The notes under the pieces: generated by a model
What the model saw: only the letters and a program-made list of their open reading frames with translations
Databases searched by the model: none
What the model was told of the DNA's origin: nothing
Position numbers and translations under genes: made by a program
Part shown: piece after piece, positions 1 through 8,610 of the stretch
Layout of the letters: each line of letters starts with the position of its first letter
Numbering within the stretch: the stretch's first letter is position 1
Source: an uncultured Flavobacteriaceae bacterium
GTDB taxonomy: Bacteria > Bacteroidota > Bacteroidia > Flavobacteriales > Flavobacteriaceae
DNA: 20,666 nt
Assembly (NCBI GenBank): GCA_947311815.1
Contig: CAMZMA010000142.1
Location: 1 to 20,666 of the forward strand
Direction: 5' to 3'

Positions 1-66
1 CTTCCTTTTATCCTGTCCTCTCATTTTGAGGATATTAATTTCGTGAAGTCCAATAATTTCAGACAT
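1..66 (-). CDS. Start of an unidentified gene, cut by the window edge
   Basis: An ATG at 66 on the minus strand opens a frame with no stop to the window edge, giving 22 residues that begin MSEIIGLHEINILKM. A purine-rich leader (AAAGAGAGAAAGAAC) lies just before the ATG and could help ribosome binding. The frame overlaps the last 46 bases of the LTA-synthase-like gene in another frame, so it would be the third gene of the tsaD transcript. I do not recognise the protein. With only 22 residues it could be spurious; the leader and the abrupt loss of family-like sequence upstream are the only support. Confidence 0.3.
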   Translation of the reverse strand, partial: MSEIIGLHEINILKMRGQDKRK

Positions 67-1328
67 GTTCTTTCTCTCTTTTCTCGTCTTTTCTTTACCC
101 TTTTTACCTCTCCCCTTCCCTCTTGTGTGTTTGTTTGTGTCTGTTTCTTTGCATATGTTTGAGTATTTGCACCAAATACATGTGCGGGTTTTTGGCTAAT
201 GTAATCGTAGGTGTAGTTCCCGTTTTTTTGTATGGTACCAAATCCTTTGTTAAAAATGTAGTGAGCGTATTGAGTTGGGGCATTAGAAAATATGTTTTTA
301 CTCCATGTAAAAGATGAAATATCTCCGTTGAGGAGGCTTAAAAGTGAGTACGAAAAATCGACTTGAGAAGAAATTGTTTCTATTTTTTTGTTAGTTTTTG
401 ACAAAGCCCCTCCTAACCAAAGCATCGGAATATGAAATTTCTTGGGCGAATTGTAATACCCTGTGTGTTTTGGCAGTGGATTACCGTGATCTCCCATAAT
501 TACAATTAACGTATTTTTCCACCAAGGTTGTGTTTTTGCCTGTTTTATAAAATTACCAATTGCTTTATCGGTATAAGCATGGGCGCTTCTAAATTTATTG
601 GCTTCAGTATCTTTTCCAAATTTATAAGTATCTGGAAATTCAAAAGGTTCATGACTAGATAATGTGAGTAAAATTTTAAAAAAAGGTTGTTTTTCTTCGG
701 ATGAAAAATTGTTTGCAAAATATTTTAAAAAAACGTGATCGTGAACTCCCCATTTAGAATTCCAATCTTCTTTTTTAAAACTACTTCCATCTATTAAATT
801 ATCAATCTCTCCGTTTCTAAAGTAGGTATTCATATTTCCAAAATTAGTGTCTCCACCATAATAAAAAGAAGTTGTGTACCCCAATTTTTTCATTTCTTTT
901 GTCAACATCGGTAAATTTCTAGCTTTTGCAGGAGTTTTAATAATACTTGCATTTGTTTGTGGGTAATACCCGCTTAAAATAGCAGTTAAACCTTTGTCGG
1001 TTCTATCTCCGTTTGCATAAAAATTTGTAAATAACAGTCCTTCTTTAGAGAGCTTGTTTAGGTTTTTTGTTACATCAGGTTCTCCGCCAACAGTCGCTAC
1101 AACTTTGGCAGTTAAACTCTCCCAGATGATTAGAATAATATTTGGTTTTTTGGTGTTTAAAATGCTGTCTGTTGTTTTTTCTAAAAGAGGATTTCTTTCT
1201 TTATTGATGATTTTAAAAGCCGTTTCATCATCAAAATAACGATACGGATTTTTACCCGAATACTTCATTTGAGAAATTGAGTTTCCGAAATTCCAAACAA
1301 AATTAACGGCTGTATGATTGGCAAACAT
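21..1328 (-). pseudogene. LTA synthase/phosphoglycerol transferase-like enzyme, catalytic half (downstream of a frameshift)
   Basis: This is the extracytoplasmic sulfatase-fold domain of an LTA-synthase/MdoB-type enzyme, a family that moves phosphoglycerol or similar groups onto surface polymers. The metal and nucleophile motifs are present: IIWES near residue 68, GDRTDKG with the expected nucleophilic Thr near residue 109, and MGDHG near residue 281. Residues before the ATG at 1328 continue in frame back to about 1415 (encoding ILPIRGGWQTIPINQS), so this ATG is not the true start. Removing one base near 1412-1413 joins it to the membrane half as one 643-residue protein, a normal length for the family. 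The last 35 or so residues (EGRGEVKRVKKRREKRER and onward) are basic, low-complexity and unlike the family. The gene is either decaying or affected by a sequencing error. Its substrate is unknown. Confidence 0.8.
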
Positions 1329-1347
1329 GTTTTTTGAAAAATAAACA

Positions 1348-1953
1348 TTACTCTGATTGATAGGTATGGTTTGCCATCCGCCTCTGATTGGAAGTATTAA
1401 AAAAGCAATTAGGAACTAAAAAAAGCGGAATTTCAAATAAAGTTCCTTTTTGTAATTTTTCTATTTTTTTAGAGATTATATATCCAAACAATTTTGAAAT
1501 GAGTATTGAAAAAAGAAGCCACAAAGCAACACTAAAAATTAGTTGCACTATAGAGATAGATGCCAACATAATTTTAGGAGTATTTATATAATTAAAAATG
1601 GTGCTATCTACACGGATACCCCAAGCATTGTATATAGATACGTCTATAAATAATAATAAAGTGAGTATAAAAACAAAAAAGTAAGTGTATGCTTTAAGGG
1701 CAATAGAAATACTTTTTTTTGGTAAAAAAACGGAAAATAAAATAAGGAAAAATGGAATAATAGCAATAAAACCTGTGGCAGAAATATCTAAATAAAGACC
1801 GTGATAAAAAGTATGAAAAATTTCATAAAAAACAAGTTGTTTGGTTTGTGGGTAGTGGTAAATTAAAAAAAAGGCTCTTGCAGCTATAAAATAACCAATC
1901 CACATTAAAAAATAATGAAAACCGAGTAGCAACCTGTTTTTTATAGGTTTCAT
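1348..1953 (-). pseudogene. LTA synthase/phosphoglycerol transferase-like enzyme, N-terminal membrane half (upstream of the frameshift)
   Basis: The reading frame starts with ATG at 1953, one base after the tsaD stop, so it is almost certainly cotranscribed with tsaD. It encodes several hydrophobic helices (about residues 9-30, 55-77, 86-106, 128-155 and 173-183), the usual membrane domain of LTA-synthase-family enzymes. After IPLFLV (residues 173-178) the reading becomes PNCFFNTSNQRRMANHTYQSE and stops. The other frame gives the expected LIAFLILPIRGGW at the same place. The downstream frame has a TAG immediately before this point, so the shift must lie within about 1412-1417 (GGAAC on the plus strand). 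An extra base is the simplest explanation. As read, the product is a membrane stub without the catalytic domain. Confidence 0.8.
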
Positions 1954-1954
1954 C

Positions 1955-2983
1955 CTATTCCGTTACTTTTAATCGAGCTTTTGCGGTTATAGAAATATCA
2001 GAAAAATCTCCTTCTATAAACTTTAAATAGCCAACAATTGCTATCATTGCAGCGTTATCTGTAGTGTATTCAAATTTAGGGACATAGGTTGTCCAGCCCC
2101 AATGTTTTTCTGCCAAATGTAAACGTTTTCTAATTTCAGAATTTGCCGAAACACCACCCGCAATGGCAATTTGTTTGATGCCCGTTTGCTGTACTGCATT
2201 TTTAAGTTTGTCCATTAAAATTTCTACAATTATAAATTGAATGGAGGCACAAATATCAACTAAATTTTCTTTGATAAAATTCGGACTTTCTTTTACTTTT
2301 TTCTGTATAAAATACAAAATAGCCGTTTTTAATCCGCTAAAACTAAAATCTAAATCGCCCACTTTAGGTTTGGTAAACTGAAAAGCCTTCGGGTTTCCTT
2401 CTTGCGCATATTTATCAATTAAAGGGCCTCCGGGATAGGGTAAACCTAATATTTTTGCCGATTTGTCAAAAGCTTCACCCACGGCATCATCAATGGTTTC
2501 TCCAAGAATTTCCATTTCAAAATAGTTGGTCACTTTTACAATTTGTGTATGTCCGCCGCTAATGGTTAAACAAATAAAAGGAAATGTTGGTTTTTTATGA
2601 TGTTCTTCATCAATAAAATGAGCCAAAATATGCGCTTGCATGTGGTTTACATCTATCAACGGAATTTGTAAACCCAACGCCAAAGATTTTGCAAACGAAG
2701 TACCTACAAGTAAAGAACCCATTAAACCTGGGCCACGAGTAAAAGCAATGGCGCTTAATTGTTTTTTGTCAATTTTTGCTTGTTGTAAAGCTTGTTGAAT
2801 GACAGGCACAATGTTTTGTTGATGCGCTCTTGACGCTAATTCTGGTACAACACCGCCGTATTTTGCATGTACTTCTTGGTTTGCCACAACATTACTTAAT
2901 ACTTTTCCGTTGTAAATTACAGAAGCACTGGTGTCATCGCAAGAAGATTCTATGCCTAAAATATATATGTCTTTTGTTTTCAA
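1955..2983 (-). CDS. tsaD: tRNA N6-adenosine threonylcarbamoyltransferase TsaD
   Basis: TsaD transfers the threonylcarbamoyl group from TC-AMP to A37 of ANN-decoding tRNAs, in a cytoplasmic complex with TsaB and TsaE. From the start chosen here the protein has 342 residues, the usual length. It shows the ASKHA nucleotide-binding start ESSCDDTS (residues 12-19), the metal-binding HMQAH pair (His114 and His118), ISGGHTQ, the GEAFDKSAK segment, GGVSANSEIR and TTDNAAM. No ATG precedes ESSCDD. The frame is open up to a TTG at 3028, but a likely -7 box at 3012-3019 puts transcription start below that codon. TTG at 2983 (reading MKTKDIYILG) therefore fits better. tsaD diverges from tamB and leads directly into the LTA-synthase-like gene. 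Confidence 0.95.
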   Translation of the reverse strand: MKTKDIYILGIESSCDDTSASVIYNGKVLSNVVANQEVHAKYGGVVPELASRAHQQNIVPVIQQALQQAKIDKKQLSAIAFTRGPGLMGSLLVGTSFAKSLALGLQIPLIDVNHMQAHILAHFIDEEHHKKPTFPFICLTISGGHTQIVKVTNYFEMEILGETIDDAVGEAFDKSAKILGLPYPGGPLIDKYAQEGNPKAFQFTKPKVGDLDFSFSGLKTAILYFIQKKVKESPNFIKENLVDICASIQFIIVEILMDKLKNAVQQTGIKQIAIAGGVSANSEIRKRLHLAEKHWGWTTYVPKFEYTTDNAAMIAIVGYLKFIEGDFSDISITAKARLKVTE

Positions 2984-3011
2984 AAAATAGTAAAATTGCT
3001 TTTTTAATGTA

Positions 3012-3047
3012 CAAAAATATCGATTCAAATTTAATAGTTATCAAAAA
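3012..3047 (-). promoter_or_regulatory. Probable tsaD promoter (TTG / TATTTTTG)
   Basis: Read on the minus strand, a TATTTTTG -7 box (3019-3012) fits the Bacteroidota consensus TAnnTTTG. A TTG inside TTTTTG (3047-3042) lies 22 bases upstream, within the usual -33 spacing. Transcription would start near 3005, leaving a leader of about 22 bases to the TTG start at 2983. A second TAAATTTG box occurs at 3033-3026 without a well-placed -33. Confidence 0.45.
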
Positions 3048-3081
3048 TTGCACGTTCTTTGTACTTGTGGCAAAATTATTG

Positions 3082-3097
3082 ATTATTAATTAATAAT
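3082..3097. promoter_or_regulatory. 16-bp perfect palindrome in the tsaD/tamB divergent region
   Basis: ATTATTAATTAATAAT is a perfect 16-bp palindrome between the two divergent genes, 48 bases before the tamB start. It could be a regulator site. The surrounding DNA is very AT-rich, so chance is a serious alternative. I find no exact TAnnTTTG box for tamB here. Confidence 0.2.
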
Positions 3098-3144
3098 TGT
3101 GTTTAATTCTTAATTGATTACGTATCAAAAAAACGGTAAAAATA

Positions 3145-6100
3145 TTGTTAAAATGGCTGGGGTATTTTGTCCTCTTTTTGCTGTTGTTAAGTATTTTATT
3201 ATCCATACCAACCGTTCAAACCTATTTAGGAAAATTTGCAACCAATAAATTAAACAAAGAATTTGGTACAAATATAGTTGTAAAAAAGTTAGACTTATCT
3301 TTTTTAGGAAGTGTACAGTTAAAAGAAGTAGAAATTAGAGATCATCATAAAGACACACTAATTTTTGTAAAAAAACTAAGCACAACACTTTTAAATGCAA
3401 AAAAAATTATTGATAATAAGCTAGATTTAGGAAGTGTTTCTTTAGAGGATACACATTTTTATATGAAAACATACCAAGGAGAAACCGATAGTAATTTGAC
3501 GGTTTTTATTGATAGTTTTGATGATGGAAGCCCCGTAGATTCTACACATGTTCCTTTTCAATTAAAAACAGAGAATATCTACATAGATAATTTAATGTTT
3601 AAAGTGATTGATGAAAATAGCGATACGCCTCTAAAATTTGCGATGTATAAAACAGGAGGTAATATTCAAGATTTTAAGTTAAATGGGCCTGAAGTAGATG
3701 CAAAAATTAGAGGATTGTATTTTACAGATGATAGAGATTTAAAAATCACCAATTTTACAACAGACTATATCTACAGAGAAACAAAAATGTTGTTTCGGAA
3801 AACAAGATTACAAACTCCAAACTCTAATATTCAAGCTACTATTGATTTTTTATATAAAGAAGGCGAATTAGCCGATTTTGTAAATAAAGTGAAGATAAAA
3901 GCTGCTTTCACAAAAAGTAGTTTTGCTATTAAAGATCTAAAAAAACTATACACTGAATTATCTGGAGCTGATGTATTGCATTTTTCTGGTAACATGAACG
4001 GAACTTTAAATGATTTTACCACAAAAAACATCATTGTAAATTCTAACAAGGGATTAAAAATTGTTGGAAATTTAGCGTTTAAAAATGCGGTAAATTATGA
4101 AAAAGGATTTGTTTTTACTGGCGATTTAAAAAACGTAACATCAAATTACAATCAACTAAAAAGAGTGTTGCCAAATGTATTGGGAAATACATTACCATCA
4201 GAATTTAAAAAATTAGGAAACTTTACCTTGTCGGGTAAAACTAGAGTTACTTCTAAAAACATAGAAGCTACATTAAAAGTAAAATCTAGTATTGGTACGC
4301 TAATTTCTGACCTCGAACTTACCAACGTGAGCGATATTGATAATGCTACATATAGTGGTGATATAGAGATGATTAATTTTGATGTAGGCTATTTTGCTAA
4401 CAACCCGATGTTGGGTAAAATTTCGTTAAAAGGAGATGTTAATGGTTCAGGTTTTAGTTTAGATAACCTAAATACAACTATTATTGGTACAATTTCTGAT
4501 CTTGAATTTAACAATTATCAATACCATCAAATACACGTAAACGGACAAGTAAAAAACAAACTTTTTAATGGCGATTTACACGTAGATGACGAGAATTTAA
4601 AAATGACTTTTAAAGGATTAGCAGACCTTTCATCAACCATAAATAGCTATAATTTTAAGGCGAATATAGAGCATGTAGATTTGCAAAAAACCAATTTATT
4701 TAAAAGAGATAGTATTGCTATTTTAAAAGGGAATATGTCTTTAAATATGATTGGTAACACGATTGAGGATATGATTGGTAAGGCGAGTTTTAAAAATATA
4801 ATGTATACCAATCAAAAGAAAATCTTTAATTTTAAAGAGTTTTTAGTGTTATCTACGATAAAAGATAGCATCAAAAAAATTACGATTGATTCTGAAGATA
4901 TTGTAAAAGGACAGATAAAAGGAAAATTTTCATTCAATCAATTGTTGCCTATGGCACAAAATGCTTTGGGCAGTATTTACACCAATTACAATCCGTATCC
5001 TGTAGAAGCAAATCAATTTATATCTTTTAATTTTAAGGTATATAATCAAATTATAGATCTATTTTTTTCAGAAATTTTTATCGCTAAAAAAACAACGGTA
5101 AGAGGAAAAATTAAAACCGAAGACAATGTCTTAAAACTTACTGTAAAATCACCTAAAATTATTGCTTACGGCAATGAAATTAAAGACTTGTATATAAGAA
5201 CAGACAATCAAAACAAACTCTATAACACCCATGTTTTAGCATCAGAAATTAAGACAAAATATTATAATGTAACCAAGTTAAATTTACTGAATAAAACAGA
5301 GAATGACACCTTGTTTTTTAAATCGATTTTTAAAGGAGGTAAATTAAATAAAGAAAACTTTAACCTCGATTTTTATTACACAATTAATGCTGATAAAAAA
5401 TCTGTTGTTGGTATTCAAAAATCATCATTAGAATTTAAAGAAAATACGTGGGCAATAAATCCGAACGATGATAAAAATAACAAAATTACTTTCGATTTAA
5501 AAACAGATGATTTTGTTTTTAGTCCTTTTTTATTGACATCAAAAGAGCAAAAAATAGCATTTCAAGGAAGCTTAAAAGACTCATTGCATAAAAATTTACA
5601 AGCAGAATTTACCAAGGTAAAACTAAAAAGCCTCTTGCCACAAATAGATAGTTTAGATTTAAAAGGGCTTGTAAACGGAAGTATAGATTTTGTACAGAAA
5701 AATGGTATTTACAGTCCACAAGGAACTATTTTGGTAGATAATTTTACTATCAATAAAGTGCCTCAAGGAAATTTAGCGTTAAATATTAGAGGAGATAATT
5801 CCTTTAAAAAATACGCGATTGATATTTCTTTAGAAAAAGAAGCTGTAAAAAGTATTGCCGCCACAGGTTTTGTAGATTTTTCTACCAACCAACCCACAAT
5901 AAATGTGCGTACATTTATAGAAGAATACAATTTAAAAGCTTTTAGTCCACTTGGGCAAGATGTATTGTCTAAAATTAGAGGTACAGCATCGGGCAATTTT
6001 ACTTTAAAAGGGTTTTTAGAAAATCCTGATATGGAAGGAAGTTTGACCTTGCACAATGCAGGTTTACAATTTCCTTATTTAAATGTAGATTATACTTTTG

Positions 6101-7581
6101 AAGATGAAGCTGTAATTTCATTGAACAAGCAGTCTTTTGTATTAGAAAACATAGCACTTACCGATACGAAACACCATTCTAAAGGATCAATTAACGGTAA
6201 TATTACGCACCATAATTTTGATTCGTGGTATATGAATTTAGAAATTGATGCCGATAATTTATTGGTTTTAGATACTCAAAACACCTATGAATCTTTATAT
6301 TACGGAACCGCTTTTATGAAAGGAACCGCAGAAATTATAGGACTTACAGATAATTTAGATATTAACATTAATGGAAGAACTGAAAAAGGAACCATTTTTG
6401 TAATTCCGTTAAAAGATATTCAAACCGTAGAAAATTATAAGTTAATTCACTTTAAATCAGAAAATAAAATAGACAAAGAAAAGCAAAAAGAATTAGCGGT
6501 TGCTGCCATAAAAGGATTGTCTTTAAATATCAATTTAGAAGTAACCAAAGATGCCATAGCTCAGGTAGTTATTGATGAAGAGTACGGAAGTCAATTAAAA
6601 GGAAGTGGTACAGGAGACTTGCAAATAAAGATTGATACTAGAGGAACTTTTACCATGTACGGAGATTACACCTTAGATAATGGAGTGTACGATTTTAAAT
6701 ACGGAGGCGTAGTAAACAAGCCATTTGTAATACAAAAAGGAAGCACCGTTTCTTGGGATGGAAGTCCGTTTGAAGCAGATTTAAATATTACTGCCGTTTA
6801 CAAAACCAAAGCAAATCCTGCAGTATTGTTAGAAAATTTTAGCTCTAATAGAAACATTCCTATTGATTTGGTTACTAAAATTACAGGGGGTTTGTTTAGT
6901 TCAAAGCAAGATTTAGATATTAAATTACCCAATGTAGATCCTGCCATTGCATCAGAATTAGATTTTATTTTAAACGATAATGATGTAAACCAGAAAACAA
7001 CACAATTTATATCATTATTAGTATTTGGTAATTTTGCAAGTTTAGAAAAAATAAATTTTGATGTAAATGTAAGTAACATCGCAACAGGAGCAGCAACCAG
7101 TGCCATTGCATCTGCTTTTTCAAGATTATTAAGTAGTAGCGATAGTAAATTTAAGTTAGGGTTAGATTACAAACAAGGTAAAAAAAATCAAATAGACAAC
7201 CCAAATTTAAATACAGATGATCAGGTAGATTTTTCAATAAATAGTCAAATAAGCGATCGAGTAATTATCAACGGTAAATTTGGTGTGCCCATTGGAGCAA
7301 ATACACAATCTAGTGTGGTAGGAGAAGTGAAAATTGAGTTGCTTTTAAATAAAGAAGGGAATTTTAGAGGCGTTATTTTTAATCGACAAAATGAAATTCA
7401 ATATACTACTGATGAAAGCGGAAATACGCAAGGTGTCGGACTTTCTTATCAAGTAAATTTTAACACACTATCAGATTTATTTAGGAAATTAAAAAAGAAA
7501 AAAAAGCCTAAAAAGACCATTAAAAAAGATACGATACTTTCTCAGCATAAAAAATTACTGAATTTTAAGAAAGCGAATTAA
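3145..7581 (+). CDS. tamB: TamB-family inner-membrane/envelope-spanning protein
   Basis: This is a 1478-residue member of the TamB/AsmA-like superfamily, very long proteins that bridge the two membranes and are linked to outer-membrane protein assembly and phospholipid transport. A single N-terminal membrane helix (residues 5-23, GYFVLFLLLLSILLSIP) is followed by over 1000 residues of beta-rich repeats. The conserved C-terminal TamB domain spans roughly residues 1050-1445 and includes GTGDLQIKIDTRGTFTMYG near 1155. The protein ends in a lysine-rich tail (KLKKKKKPKKTIKKD). The start is TTG: a TGA lies in frame at 3115, no ATG or GTG occurs between, and the next in-frame Met is far inside the protein. 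No tamA or BamA-like partner is in the window. Exact cargo in Bacteroidota is not evident from sequence. Confidence 0.9.
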   Translation: MLKWLGYFVLFLLLLSILLSIPTVQTYLGKFATNKLNKEFGTNIVVKKLDLSFLGSVQLKEVEIRDHHKDTLIFVKKLSTTLLNAKKIIDNKLDLGSVSLEDTHFYMKTYQGETDSNLTVFIDSFDDGSPVDSTHVPFQLKTENIYIDNLMFKVIDENSDTPLKFAMYKTGGNIQDFKLNGPEVDAKIRGLYFTDDRDLKITNFTTDYIYRETKMLFRKTRLQTPNSNIQATIDFLYKEGELADFVNKVKIKAAFTKSSFAIKDLKKLYTELSGADVLHFSGNMNGTLNDFTTKNIIVNSNKGLKIVGNLAFKNAVNYEKGFVFTGDLKNVTSNYNQLKRVLPNVLGNTLPSEFKKLGNFTLSGKTRVTSKNIEATLKVKSSIGTLISDLELTNVSDIDNATYSGDIEMINFDVGYFANNPMLGKISLKGDVNGSGFSLDNLNTTIIGTISDLEFNNYQYHQIHVNGQVKNKLFNGDLHVDDENLKMTFKGLADLSSTINSYNFKANIEHVDLQKTNLFKRDSIAILKGNMSLNMIGNTIEDMIGKASFKNIMYTNQKKIFNFKEFLVLSTIKDSIKKITIDSEDIVKGQIKGKFSFNQLLPMAQNALGSIYTNYNPYPVEANQFISFNFKVYNQIIDLFFSEIFIAKKTTVRGKIKTEDNVLKLTVKSPKIIAYGNEIKDLYIRTDNQNKLYNTHVLASEIKTKYYNVTKLNLLNKTENDTLFFKSIFKGGKLNKENFNLDFYYTINADKKSVVGIQKSSLEFKENTWAINPNDDKNNKITFDLKTDDFVFSPFLLTSKEQKIAFQGSLKDSLHKNLQAEFTKVKLKSLLPQIDSLDLKGLVNGSIDFVQKNGIYSPQGTILVDNFTINKVPQGNLALNIRGDNSFKKYAIDISLEKEAVKSIAATGFVDFSTNQPTINVRTFIEEYNLKAFSPLGQDVLSKIRGTASGNFTLKGFLENPDMEGSLTLHNAGLQFPYLNVDYTFEDEAVISLNKQSFVLENIALTDTKHHSKGSINGNITHHNFDSWYMNLEIDADNLLVLDTQNTYESLYYGTAFMKGTAEIIGLTDNLDININGRTEKGTIFVIPLKDIQTVENYKLIHFKSENKIDKEKQKELAVAAIKGLSLNINLEVTKDAIAQVVIDEEYGSQLKGSGTGDLQIKIDTRGTFTMYGDYTLDNGVYDFKYGGVVNKPFVIQKGSTVSWDGSPFEADLNITAVYKTKANPAVLLENFSSNRNIPIDLVTKITGGLFSSKQDLDIKLPNVDPAIASELDFILNDNDVNQKTTQFISLLVFGNFASLEKINFDVNVSNIATGAATSAIASAFSRLLSSSDSKFKLGLDYKQGKKNQIDNPNLNTDDQVDFSINSQISDRVIINGKFGVPIGANTQSSVVGEVKIELLLNKEGNFRGVIFNRQNEIQYTTDESGNTQGVGLSYQVNFNTLSDLFRKLKKKKKPKKTIKKDTILSQHKKLLNFKKAN

Positions 7582-7584
7582 AGT

Positions 7585-7616
7585 AAAAAGCTCAGAGTTT
7601 ATTTTCTGAGCTTTTT
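7585..7616. terminator. Bidirectional intrinsic terminator between tamB and the PPIase gene
   Basis: AAAAAGCTCAGA and TCTGAGCTTTTT form a perfect 12-bp stem around an 8-base loop, with T runs on both strands. It starts 3 bases after the tamB stop and lies 35 bases past the end of the convergent isomerase gene, so it can serve both. Confidence 0.9.
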
Positions 7617-7650
7617 AAGTATAATAGATTGATGATGTTATCGAATGGAA

Positions 7651-8583
7651 TTACTTTACATCCATCAATTCAACGTCAAAAATTAAAGTAGCATCAGGAG
7701 GTATAACTCCGCCAGCACCTTGAGAACCATACGCTAAATTAGAAGGAATTACAAAACGAGCTTTATCGCCTACTTTTAATAATAAAATACCTTCATCCCA
7801 ACCTTTAATAACTTGCCCTACACCTACAGCAAAATCAATAGGTTGTTTACGTTTGTAAGAAGAGTCAAAAACAGTACCGTCTAATAATTGACCTTTGTAA
7901 TGTACAGAAACCATAGCGCCTTTGCTGGCTTGTTTTCCGTTTCCTTTTTGTAAAATTTGGTAACGCAAACCGCTTTCAGTTTCGTTATATCCAGCAGCCA
8001 CTTTGTCTAACAATTCTTTTTGTTTTGCTTTTTCTTCGGCTTCACGTTTTTCTCTTGATCCTTCAAAAGTTCTAAAAGCTTCTATGGCATTAAATTTTTC
8101 GGCATCATCACCAATTCTAATAATTTCTATGTTGTTTAAAGCATCATTTTGAGCAATAGCATCAACAATATCTTGTCCTTCAACTACATTGCCAAAAACA
8201 GTATGTTTGTTGTCTAACCAAGGGGTAGGGACGTGGGTAATGAAAAATTGACTTCCGTTAGTTGCAGGCCCTGAGTTTGCCATCGATAAAACACCGGGTT
8301 TATCGTGTTTTAAATCTGCATGAAACTCATCATCAAAACTATACCCTGGGTTGCCTGTTCCTGTTCCTTGTGGGCAACCACCTTGAATCATAAAATCGGG
8401 TATGACTCTATGAAATTTTAATCCATCGTAATACGGGTTTCCTTGTTCTTTTACTGCATTTTCTAAATTTCCTTCTGCCAAAGCAACAAAATTACCAACT
8501 GTTCCTGGTGTTTTTTCAAATTCTAAGTTTACTAAAATATCACCTTTAGAGGTTTTAAATTTAGCGTATAATCCGTTTTTCAT
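7651..8583 (-). CDS. Dual-domain peptidyl-prolyl isomerase: cyclophilin-FKBP fusion
   Basis: This 310-residue protein joins two unrelated prolyl isomerase folds. Residues 5-158 are a cyclophilin with FHRVIPDFMIQGG (57-69, catalytic Arg59), QFFIT (112-116) and PWLDNKHTVFG (Trp122, His127). A charged helical linker (about 165-195) leads to an FKBP domain (200-310) with VHYKG (Tyr229), VFDSS (Asp240), VIKGWDEG (Val258, Ile259, Trp262) and LAYGSQGAGGVIPP. Active-site residues of both domains are kept, so both are probably active. There is no signal peptide, pointing to a cytoplasmic folding helper. This domain order matches the CFBP-type dual immunophilins known from flavobacteria. The gene follows the barrel-protein gene by 27 bases on the same strand and is probably in the prfC transcript. 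Confidence 0.93.
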   Translation of the reverse strand: MKNGLYAKFKTSKGDILVNLEFEKTPGTVGNFVALAEGNLENAVKEQGNPYYDGLKFHRVIPDFMIQGGCPQGTGTGNPGYSFDDEFHADLKHDKPGVLSMANSGPATNGSQFFITHVPTPWLDNKHTVFGNVVEGQDIVDAIAQNDALNNIEIIRIGDDAEKFNAIEAFRTFEGSREKREAEEKAKQKELLDKVAAGYNETESGLRYQILQKGNGKQASKGAMVSVHYKGQLLDGTVFDSSYKRKQPIDFAVGVGQVIKGWDEGILLLKVGDKARFVIPSNLAYGSQGAGGVIPPDATLIFDVELMDVK

Positions 8584-8610
8584 CTAACTGTTATTTTTAT
8601 AAATTGTTTT

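Noticed and set aside
123..317. Plus-strand frames opposite the LTA-synthase, tsaD, tamB, prfC, manA, cytochrome and other genes
   Set aside because: They are antisense or out-of-frame shadows of well-supported genes, have odd residue composition and no promoter or family signal.
3012..3028. TTG at 3028 as the tsaD start (357 residues)
   Set aside because: A TATTTTTG -7 box lies downstream of it at 3019-3012, and the extra 15 residues do not resemble TsaD. TTG at 2983 gives the usual length.
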